Source: Pseudeuparius sepicola (lineage: Eukaryota > Arthropoda > Insecta > Coleoptera > Anthribidae). Taken from it: a stretch of DNA of 64,000 nt. This document shows positions 45,361-55,400 of this stretch, piece by piece. The position numbers were made by a program, and so were the translations under genes. The notes beneath the pieces were generated by a model. It searched no databases, was not told the origin of the DNA, and saw only the letters and a program-made list of their open reading frames with translations. Position 1 is the stretch's first letter; each line of letters starts with the position of its first letter. The DNA is taken from NCBI GenBank assembly GCA_963920635.1, contig OY987303.1:58738278-58802277 (forward strand). The letters run 5' to 3'.

Positions 45361-45833
45361 GTGAGCTTGGTGTGCCCCAGGACCTGGTCGTTCGGAATCG
45401 ATTGTCCTAAATATAGGTTGAAAGTGATGCCCCCAAACGTGGGTTTCGCCGCTACACGGGTTACAGAGTACATTTGTATGCCTACTCCCTCACGTTTGTA
45501 CGCGTTGTACATACTTTCTTATAGCGTTTACGGCACGTTTCAATTCGCCAATCAATTTAGGAATTATGATTCTTCACTTTTTGAGACTGCGTCAAGGAAC
45601 CAAATGTGTTTTTTTTTTAGAAAATGATGCATCTGTCACTACTTGCAACAGGTGACTATCGATAATTTAGAAAATAAATAATAATGAAAAGAGATCGCAA
45701 TAATTTTTTTCCATATTATGATACCAACTTTCCTGGATACCCTGTATATAAACATACTAACATAATATGTGTAATCAGTGAAATAGGTCACGCAATTATG
45801 ACGTTAAATTCTGCGTTCAAAGAACGACATGCA

Positions 45834-47257
45834 TACAGGGTTGTTCATTTTTAAGGGACCACCAAACTGAAAGAAATATGTGGAATATTTACTAAACTAT
45901 TAGAGACATTTAAGTCAAATTTAGGACACGTTTTAACGACATGGGTTAGCATAAAACCTGTTGATATCAAACACCTTTAACAACCAGTGGCGAAGAAGCG
46001 GGTAATTAGTACAATTATTAAAAAAAAAGAATAATCTTGTATAGTAATGAAAACGTATTGATTTTTTTATCTAGTTTTTAATTGTAAACAAAAATGTAAT
46101 CTAAGCAATTTTTTGTATGTGTCATGGTTTCATGGAAATTTTTTTTTCAGGATTGCCAACAAAATAACAATGCTAATAGAATTAGAGAAATAAATCTTTT
46201 GGACCGACCAGTAAATTTAATTATTCATTATATTCCTGGATTATCAGATAAGCTAAAACGCATAGGCAATCGTTTTAATGTCAGAACAGTATTTAAAACC
46301 AAAAATACATTAAGATCGATACTAGTTAAAACGAAACCATTTAATGAAGTACAAAGTTCAAAAAATTGCATTTCTAAAATTCCTTGCGAATGTGGAAAGT
46401 TCTATGTTGGGGAGACTTGCAGGCCATTTAACGTTCGTTTAAAAGAACATAAAAATTATATCAAGCAAAATCAAATTTCGAAGTCGAAAATATGTAAACA
46501 CCCTTTTAATAACAATCATAGGATTTTGTGGGATAGATCCAAACCAATTCTCAAAGAAGAAGTAGGAAATAGACGAAACATTAAAGAATCAGCATTTATT
46601 CTAGGAAATACAGACAACTGTGTTGCTGAATGTTCGGTGGAATTCAGTAAAATATTATTGCCACTTATTCAAAGAGAAGTTAGTATAGATAATTAGATAG
46701 AACACAGGGTACAATATCAGACAGGTGGCTAGCCTATTGTTTCTATTGTCATGATATTTTAACCTGAAATTTATTAATCTGTCCTTTCACTTTGACGTGT
46801 CATGATCTTTGAGAAAGGAGGAAGATTTATTCTCTAAGTTTAGTTCATTTTACTGTTAAGAATTTATTAATTTTCCAGGCAACTTGAAAAAGTTGCCTTT
46901 TAACCAGTTTGGTGGCGAAAAACCCAATTAAAAATTCAATGGATCTCTTTGCGCCACAAATAAATTTTAGAAAATATTGTTTTTTTTTATTATTTCACGG
47001 CATTTCTAAAAAAATGACTAAAAAATTTGCTTTTGCATATCGAGCTAATTATTGACTCAAAGTAGAAAAAATTTGTTTTTACTTTAAATAAAGTAACTTT
47101 TTCCAATAAACTTACCAATTTATAGTTTTACTTTTCGAGATATAGAACGTAACATTAATTTTATCTAATTTGACTTAAATATCTCAACTAATTTGGTAAA
47201 TATTCAATAATGTTCAAATATTTTTTGAAGATTTATCATTTGTTGAACCACCCTGTA
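45834..47257. repeat. foldback element interrupted by a Penelope-type fragment
   Basis: Ends TACAGGGTTGTTC and GGTTGAACCACCCTGTA, with arms like those of 21336-22219 (GCGGGTAATTAGTAC; TTTGGTAAATATTCAATAA). The CATGGTTTCA...TTTCGGGATATTTC stretch that is continuous in the first copy is split here by about 830 bp of retroelement sequence. Confidence 0.8.
46150..46975 (+). mobile_element. Penelope-like retroelement 3' fragment with GIY-YIG endonuclease
   Basis: An open frame ending at 46696 encodes the end of a Penelope-type polyprotein. It has IPCECGKFYVGETCRPFNVR (the GIY-YIG-like core, here FYVGET, with the following Arg) and the CKHPFNNNHRILWDR block, a variant of the usual C-x-H region of these enzymes. 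The reverse transcriptase part is absent, as expected for a 5'-truncated insertion. About 280 bp of 3' untranslated tail follow. No stop or frameshift is seen in the retained part. Confidence 0.85.
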
Positions 47258-47426
47258 TAATCGCTTAATTTTAAAGATACAGGATGGTAAAGTTTCAAGA
47301 AGAAAATATTTTTTAAGTGACATCAAAGTTGTAGATAGACTCAAACCAAGTTGCTATCGGTTCACGTGGTACCTACTTTAGAAGTTGATACGTTCCCTAA
47401 TAAAATGATGTCACGTTTCCCAAGCC

Positions 47427-47687
47427 ATGCAGCAATGGAGTTACGGAGGTTTAGTTAAATTTAGAGACAAAATTTTGTTGCAGTACAAAGCCGGCAACAT
47501 GCAGCGCTGTCCGTACATCCACGAGATGAAGGAGAGGTTGCTGGGCGATCAGCAACCCAGACCGCAGCTGGTGCCTCCGCCGCCACCGCCAGCACCCCCG
47601 GGACCACCGCCCCCGACCGCCTCGACCAACATGGACCAACAACGCCTACTGCCCGCCCACCAGCAACCCGTAGCCACCGTAGTTAAG
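47427..47687 (+). CDS. candidate alternative N-terminal exon of the second otopetrin
   Basis: An open frame with GC-rich codon use: M-Q-Q-W-S-Y then MQRCPYIHEMKERLLGD and a poly-proline stretch (PPPPPPAPPGPPPP). Translation could also begin at the inner ATG at 47499, after a possible acceptor TTTGTTGCAG at 47483. The donor AAG|GTCGGT is weak but leaves phase 0 into the exon at 48334. Without splicing the frame ends at 47744, with AATAAA two bases later, so a short 105-aa form is possible. Confidence 0.45.
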
Positions 47688-48333
47688 GTCGGTCCTTTCG
47701 CACAGCCTTCAAGAACATACCCAAAACGTGTCATAGAGCCGTAGAAATAAACGGGTTTTCCAATAAGAATGATATGATTTTGGATTCGTGAAATTCGCTC
47801 GTGTAGACGAAGTCGAAATGGACGTTTAAACGATGTGTTATTCAAAACATACATTTTATCGACTGCACTTTAAGACAATATAAAAAGTTTGGTTGTATCT
47901 AAAATATTATTTTTTTATTTCATTTCAAAATGATATCATGCCTATTAGAAAATCCTTTAGAAATACTGTATCTACTAAGTAACAAGATTGATATTTTTGT
48001 AGAAGAATACATTTTAATTTTAATTCAAGATCTTCTTTTTTTCATACACATATTTTTATTGAAGTATCAACTGGTTTTGTTTATAAAAACCAAATCGTTC
48101 GTGTATAGAAAACGTTTACAAAAATATATGGAAAATATGAAATAGTTTGGAAAAAACTTTGACAAAATTAATCTACAAATAAATGGATAAACGACAACAA
48201 ATTGGTTCTAGTCCATTTTCGAACACAATTTGTGCGAAAAAATCAATATTTGATTTTAAATAACGCACACAGTTTTTAGAGTGTACAATACAATAAATCT
48301 AATATGATTCAAAATTTTCTTGGTGTATTTCAG

Positions 48334-48464
48334 TTAAATCCATGTGGATATGGATCACACACATCACCGACTCACCAAAGACTGGAAAGGACTCCCCTCA
48401 TGGACAAGGAACCAGAGGATGAGTTCCATTACGTTACCCAGAAAGTGTTCCCTAAGAATGCCAA
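48334..48464 (+). CDS. candidate alternative exon of the second otopetrin
   Basis: After GTATTTCAG, a frame of 43 codons (L-N-P-C-G-Y-G ... EDEFHYVTQKVFPKNA) ends AA|GTAAGT in phase 2. That is the phase needed by the TM1 exon at 56871, giving ...PKNAK-TSLFIIMSF. Both splice signals are strong. With 47427-47687 it would replace the exon at 52449, for a 956-aa isoform. Confidence 0.6.
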
Positions 48465-48548
48465 GTAAGTTTCATTGTGTTTGTGTTCTTCGGTATTTTT
48501 TTCCCGAATTTTCTGCAATAAAGAAAACAAAGACTGGGAATATTGTAG

Positions 48549-48728
48549 CGTTGACTGACATATTTACAAGACTTCTCACGGCTATGGCTTCATGTCCTGG
48601 AAAAGAGATGGCGCTGATATCTAACAATGTATTTTGTATTGTATTTTGTGTCCGGAAAGCGCATGGTGAGCCAAAAAAGTGGCAGATTTGACAACCGTGA
48701 GCAGTCTTTATTAATACATCAGTCAACG
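48549..48728. repeat. 180-bp MITE
   Basis: CGTTGACTGA...TCTCACGG and CCGTGAG...TCAGTCAACG form imperfect inverted repeats of about 33 bp, 85 nt after the exon at 48334-48464. Confidence 0.8.
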
Positions 48729-49319
48729 ATTATAGGGTTAACAAAAATACTGTAGCATTTTTTGAAAATATGTAATAAATTTTTGGTCGTCATTGATTTC
48801 CAAAAGTATGCTATTTTTTTGCAGGTTGTATGTAAATTAGAAGTCATTTGAATTTACCAATGAAAATTAATATTCAAATAGATACGTGTAAACTCCTAAA
48901 TTTGACAACATAGGGATAATGTAGAACGGAATGTGTACATTCTAAGCCTGTCATTTTAATGTGGCAGTAATGTTCATTTTCTAATAATTAATTAATAATT
49001 ATTATAAAACTGTCAGCTTTGATGGACAAATTAGGTAACTATCATTGTAATATGTAATATGTATATATACATAACCTTTTAAAACATTTATCAGTTGCAA
49101 TTTTAATGTGAACTTTTAGGCACTTATTGACTTTGGCTATTGAAAGAAAAAAACAGCTCATACACGTAACAAATTAAACCACGTGTCTTTTGAAATTTGC
49201 CCCATGTTGTCTAATTAAAAAACTTCAGAATGCCAAGGTATCACGTATCTCGTTGGTATAGTAACAGCGGATAAGTGAGGCCATCATCTTTCCTCACATA
49301 GAGACTGAACTGAAGTACC
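48729..49319. other. non-coding, nothing recognised
   Basis: AT-rich sequence within the presumed first intron of the long otopetrin isoform. No repeats of note. Confidence 0.5.
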
Positions 49320-51015
49320 TACAGTGTGACCCACTTAATATAATAAAACACACAGAAAATGTATCATCTTAGACAGTGACTTTATTGATAAAGGTCCAAC
49401 AATTTAAATGGTTTTTATTTGTTGGTTGGCATTTTGTAAAGGAATAAATTAGTTTTGTGTTTATTAATATTTTTTCAATGATTCCAGAGCACTCCTGACC
49501 AGTATAAAGTTTAATAAAAATTCAGCATTTTGAGATGGCCCAGAGAAAAAGACCCTGTACATTTCTGTATTGAATCTTTGCACACCAACGCTTTGAGTAG
49601 TCCTGTTAATCATTCATCTGTTTTGAAGGATTTCCACGGCACACTTCAGATGCCTTCATATTTTGCTCAACTTTGACACCCTGCAGAATGTAACACCCTG
49701 CATATATATTTTTTCAAATTTGGTATGTGGGGGTTTTAGGGTGTCCCGAGTAACGCTGTCAGATTTTAAATAAAAAAATCGATAAATGGTGGTCGTAATA
49801 CTTTCCTAGAAAAATAATTGTAGTAGGCATTAAAAATTGAGATTAAGGCCTGAAATTTTGCACCAAATCAAAAAGAGTTTTTTGCGACCTATCTTCGTAA
49901 GTAATATCATAAGGTCATCTAATTTTTCCGAAAAAAATCGAAAAAACACATTGATAAGTAATATTTTAACAACAAGCATGAGTGCTGGTGGCAACAAAAA
50001 TCCGAGTCGAAGACGAAGATTTTTGCACCTGCACGAATGCATTTTGTTAAAAAAATATTACTTAGCATTGTGTTTTTTTGGATTTTTTTCACAGGAAAAA
50101 TTAGATGCCCGAATGGTATTTGACAAGACTATTTCATGAGTAACAGATTATTCTGCATACACATAGCTTACAAAACATACTACCACAGAAAATATATACA
50201 AATAATACTTTTTATTATACTTCTTTGAAAACACCTTATTTTCATCTGTTTTAGCAATAATGAAAGATGGGGTTTTTCGGTCTAGCGCACGGAAATAGCG
50301 CATGGAAAAACTTTCCGTGCGCTGAATAAAAATACCGAATATATGGCTTTAAAATAGAAATATACAGCAAAGTAAACTAAATTTAAGAAACTCTATATGC
50401 TCTCTGATATTTAACATATACCTATTTTGTATTTTAATTCGTAAGGGTTTCAATATTTAGATACATTTCTGTAATATTTTTGACGTTTTATTCACCTTAT
50501 CTGACAATAACTAATTTACAACAAAGCACCTTTGAAATAATTTGAGAGTAATCATGGAAACGCATCATACATACCAAACACTACATTGTCTGCATTGTTT
50601 ATTTTTTGTCAATTAAATTTATTATAATATGCCGATAAAATGTTTTAAGTTTCCGTTTTCAAAGAAGTATAATAAAAAATATCGTTCATTACACGTCCAG
50701 AAATAGATTTTTCCGTGCTTGCATGACTTCCGTCACGCGCGCACGGAAAAATCTTTATTTCCAGACTCGTAATGAAATATACTATTCTATTATACAACAG
50801 CTGTCAAGTTTGCAGCGGGTAAACTCGAAAAAACTGCCGACAGGTGCTGTCATACAGTTTCTCCATCTAGAAACCATTTGTAATTCAAAATTGCGCGTTT
50901 GTGATTGGTGGTAATTAAGACGAGGGAAATAGTCAGAAAAAAAACCCGGATAAGATTGAATGAAAAACAAAAAAAAAAAACGGGGCTGCTTCCATTTCAA
51001 ATGGGTCACCCTGTA
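49320..51015. repeat. CAGGGTGACCCA-family element interrupted by family C
   Basis: The left half (49320-49840) matches 31110-31610, and the right end (about 50980-51015, GCTTCCATTTCAAATGGGTC) matches 31640-31663. Between them lies a family C copy (49895-50936), which is itself interrupted. Confidence 0.8.
49895..50936 (+). repeat. repeat family C, copy 3, interrupted
   Basis: The first part (49895-50188) and last part (about 50795-50936) match 15016-15445. The roughly 600 bp between are an unrelated insertion that ends in hairpins such as TTTTTCCGTGC / GCACGGAAAAA at 50708-50755. Confidence 0.8.
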
Positions 51016-51049
51016 TAGTAATACAAATGTATATAAAATCAGTCGTTAA

Positions 51050-51330
51050 TATGTGACAGTAGAACAAGACAAGGCTCGTTCCTCGTCCTCGCCGTTTCTA
51101 CGTGTCCGCGTTGCGCAGCAGCTGGCGGTGCCGGCGGCGGCGAGGCGTCGCCGGCGTCGGCGGCAACGCGGTGCGCGGCGTCGCGACGCCGCGGGCCTGC
51201 CCCGGGACGCGACCCACTGACCCCGCCTGACCTCGAGGCGCGCCCCGCCGCGGACTCCTTCCGGAGGTGCGGGAAGCGCTCCTTCGCGCACGCGTGCGTA
51301 AAACCGACACTTTCCGACGAGGGTGGAAAA
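51050..51330. promoter_or_regulatory. CpG-rich island upstream of the short otopetrin isoform
   Basis: Extreme local GC content, with open frames on both strands as expected from composition alone. It lies 1.1 kb before the ATG at 52449 and could be a promoter or 5' UTR exon. A GGAG|GTGCGG donor-like site is near 51264. No protein family is recognised in any frame. Confidence 0.3.
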
Positions 51331-51823
51331 TTGTTTTTTTCGCACCGGAATCGTCGCATTTTAACGGGGTTGTAACGATACCATTCGATATTAATTCTAA
51401 TATGGATCATTAATACTGGTGCCAGGTGTGGGGTAAAAATTAAGGTGGTTTCTATGGAATTTAGACGAGGATTTCTAATATCTATTTTAAGTCTGAAGTT
51501 ATTGATCTACAAATAGTGTCATTGATTATTATAGTAGGTAATTGATTTTGATATGTTTATTTAACAAGCTACTTTTGAAACAAGCCCTAAAACTTTATTT
51601 TTTCTCAGTATAACTTCTTCAAATTCCTTCTACCTTTTAGTATGATAAAGTGCACTGTTTTGTTTGTAAATAGGTCCAATATAATTATTTTTTGACAATG
51701 TTTTTATTGAAAAATTCTTAATTGATTATGATAGTTTCATAAAATATGGGCTGGTTTCCATGGGCGTGCATTATTTATTTTGTTTTGATTGATTTGAAAT
51801 GGCCACAAATAAATATATTTCAG

Positions 51824-51881
51824 CACTTGACACTAGCTCTACATTTGGGAAATTATCTGCAAATAAATACCAATATTCCAA
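51824..51881 (+). CDS. possible 58-nt cassette exon
   Basis: TATATTTCAG precedes and GTAAGTATA follows a segment open in two frames. In one it ends in phase 2 (S-A-N-K-Y-Q-Y-S then AA), the phase needed by the TM1 exon at 56871. Its entry phase (1) does not match the exon at 48334 (phase 2), so it would need another upstream exon. Support is weak. Confidence 0.2.
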
Positions 51882-52159
51882 GTAAGTATAATAAGATTTT
51901 GTTTTTTTTTTTGCGACGCCACTGATTTTTTCTATATTACTATATAAATGTTATCTATATTATTACATAAATGTTATCGACAATATAAAAAGTTTGGCTG
52001 TATCTAATATAGTATTTTTTAATTCAATTTCAAAATCACATCATCCCTATCAGAAAACCTCTGAAAAAAACATCCGGGGTGATATTTTTTAGTATTTTCT
52101 TATCTTCAAAATGTACAAAGATACATTTTACTTTTCATAAAAAAACATAACATAAATAC

Positions 52160-52448
52160 TTGTCATTTCATTTCCCGACCGTTCGAAAACAACCCCCAAC
52201 GCCCATCCACAACAACCCCCCGGTCCTCCCCCCTCCGCCAGTCGATAACCGGCGCGGCAACGCCGCGCGCAGCATCCCGCCGGCCGCCGCCGCCACCCAG
52301 CATCCACCCGGAAACGCAGGGAGAGCTGTGGCCGGTCGCCGCGACGCTCGCTCCTGCGGACCGCGCGCGCTGCCCCCCGACCCCCCCGCAACCCCAGACA
52401 TCGAATCGCACTATGTGATAGCCGCGTCGGTCGGCGACGAGCGGCGAG
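52160..52448 (+). promoter_or_regulatory. GC-rich leader of the short second-otopetrin isoform
   Basis: A GC-rich sequence leads into the ATG at 52449. The frame of that ATG has an upstream stop (TAG at 52419), which supports 52449 as a start rather than an internal residue. A long frame in another register over the same bases is proline-rich but cannot connect in phase to the TM1 exon. Confidence 0.4.
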
Positions 52449-55400
52449 ATGACGGGCGCAGAGGTGACGGTGGCCACGGTCGAGGCCGAGTCGGAGAGCA
52501 ACATGGCGACGCTGCCGGCCGGCGACAAGAGGGACAGGCAGCCGGGGGACAAGGGGCTCGAGCTCAAGTTCGTCCAGGAGAAGCCGGACAAGAGGTACCC
52601 ACCGACGCGACGCTTTTCCCTCCATTTTAACAGTAACAGTTGGAACGGTAACAGTAACAGTTGGAACATTCCCGCCTCGAGAACGTTCCGAGCGTTTTCG
52701 AGAATGTTCCCGGAACGGGGACGATCCGGGGTTCGTATATCGGTTTGAAACAAATCGAGACAGTTGGAACATCCTCATTATCGAAGTGTCGCAAAAATCG
52801 TAAAAACTTCATCGTCAAACGAAGTTTTCTCCCCGATGCCCCAATTTCTCCAATGCGCGGACGCGACGTAGGCGCCCTCGGAGGCTTGGAGGAAAAGAAA
52901 GAGAGGGATAAGGTGTTGCCGGCTTTGTTCAAATCGTTACAAATCGACGCTCTCGGATTAGAGCGTTGGTATGAAGTTGTGATTTTGGAGGGCGGGTCAA
53001 TCGAAAGTTTCGATAGGTTGCTCTAAGTTCTATGTTCTATGTACTGCGATGTTTTATTGAATTTTAGTCAATCAAGAGTATTAACATAAATATTATGAAG
53101 AGAGTATTCTGAATCTACGAGCCCTGACTAATAAAAATATGTTTTTGAAGAAATTTATCGTGTTGACAGAAAATTTATTAAAATAAACACATTTTTGCTA
53201 ATTATATAGGAAACATTTATTCAATTTTGGCATATAATTAAACTATATTTTAATTAACAAAGATTTTTTTTAAGTATAAATAACAAAGTTAGGTTTTGAT
53301 ATATTGTAAATCATTCGCATCGTCTCATAATCAAACGTGAGCAAAATAAGTCGAATTAATCAATTTCAAATATTTCAATTTACAAGGTGTTTTGAGTTTT
53401 GAAGGTACATTTGAAAATATGCTCAAGAGCAATCTACAATTATTTTTAAAGATTTAAAAAACTCTTAGATGATATAAGGAAAAATTGTTTGGAATAAGAA
53501 ATTATGCTAGAATCCCAATTTTGAGATGGCTCACCCTACTTTTGATTTTTTTTCTTTTCATTGTTAACAACAATATAGTATTCGATGACAACCCTTATCT
53601 CCAAACAACTTTTCTTTATAAAAGTTTTTCATATCTTTAAAAATAATTGTAGTTTATACCTACTCTTGGGTATATTTTTAAATTTAGCTTCAAAACAACC
53701 TGTATATTGATTAATTCGACTTATTTTAATGCAAAGAAAAAGAAACGTCAGTATCTACCGTTATTCTCATATGCTAAAATAATGCTTTGCACCCTAGTTG
53801 CACAAATTATTTCATAGAGTAATCGGAGAAAATAGTACATATTATGTTGAAGTGGAATATACAGGGAGTTCCTTAATAACATGCTAATACTTAAGGGAGT
53901 TATTCTTCGGTCCATTTTGAGAAAAAAACGTCATGAACATAATGTCCTAAAAAATCTTAACTTTTGAGATACAGGGTGGTAAAATTGAACCATGTTAATG
54001 TTAATGATTTAAACACGTGACAACTAGACTAGGTAGACAACTGTCAAAACTGTTTATGTTTACAAAACAAAATCTGCTTTTTGCCAACTAGATCATTTTG
54101 TTTATACCAAGGTGCAAATGAATGAGTTTTATTTTTTTATGCGAAAACCGTACGTTAAACAGAAGAGATCAACAAACCTCATTTGCTCAGAAAGGAATGA
54201 GGATTTCAAAAATAATTTTTACTTTAAGAAAAACCAGTGGCGTAACATATTTTTCTTTAAAAGTATTCAATTCGAAACCCGTACAGACCCGTACATCTTG
54301 ATGCATAGAGGGCGTGGACCAAATTTCACAAAAATATCTAAGGTACCTAATACCAAAGTTATAACAAAAAAAGAACTTTTTTCTTAAAAATGTTCAAAAG
54401 TTATGACTTTTCGGACATATGTTCCTAAGAAAGTTTTTTCTCAAAATGGACCCAAAATAACCTCCTTAATTTATAAAGAAACACCCTGTATAAGAAAATA
54501 TGATACGAAGCGTTACAGTCTCAGCGCCACAAACACAGTTTATTAGCAGGAAATTAATCGATAAAATAGGAGAAAACTGGTATAAAAAATCATAAAATAC
54601 AAAAACCTTGTATGGTACGATACAAAGTTTTTGACTTTTATTATATTTTTTTATTTTATTTTATTGACCCATTCAAAGCTCCCTTTTGGGCTACCTTTTT
54701 CCACAACCACATACTAAGTTAAAACTATGTCTAGGAAGATAAGTCTCTTTTTATACCAGTTTTCTCATATTCCATCGACTATATAGTTTGTTTATGTAAC
54801 GTCATCTGGATTGCTTTATTTTTTATAGCTTTCCAAAATATTTTCCTGCTGAAGATGACCCCCTAGGTCAATTGAAACATATGTACAGTTTTTCCTGATA
54901 ATAAAATGTTTTGTTATGCCAACAAAATACTTCATGCTATTTCAGATACCTACCTATAACTAGTAAAACTGAAAATAAACGTCTACTATTATATGAATGA
55001 AATTCGTGACAGTAGTAAAATAAACACTACATTAGCAAATCATTGGCATCCATAGACAAGCATAATTTTCAGAAATACATAGAAAATGTATACCTATTTA
55101 GAGGAAAAACACTAGTATCTAACAGAAAAAGAAATTAAAAAAACACTTATTTATATTCAAGAAAAATCTAAGAAATACATATAATACCTGCAGTTTAACA
55201 AGTAAAATTAAGACTAAAAATGTTTTTACACTCTTGTGTTGTACACATAGTGTCATCTAGTGCACTATCTACCTGACAAAACTAAAATTAATTGACATGT
55301 TCCTTTTATTACTGTTCGATTACATTCTAGGAAAACAGCGTTTTCTTAAACCTGTTGGTATGTGAGCTCTTTCCACCGTGCTATACATAGGTACCAATTC

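Noticed and set aside
51039..51410. Arg/Ala-rich frames on the minus strand
   Set aside because: They arise from the composition of a CpG-rich island; several frames are open at once and none resembles a protein family.
52160..52630. 156-codon proline-rich frame
   Set aside because: It overlaps the second otopetrin start in another register and cannot join the TM1 exon in phase.
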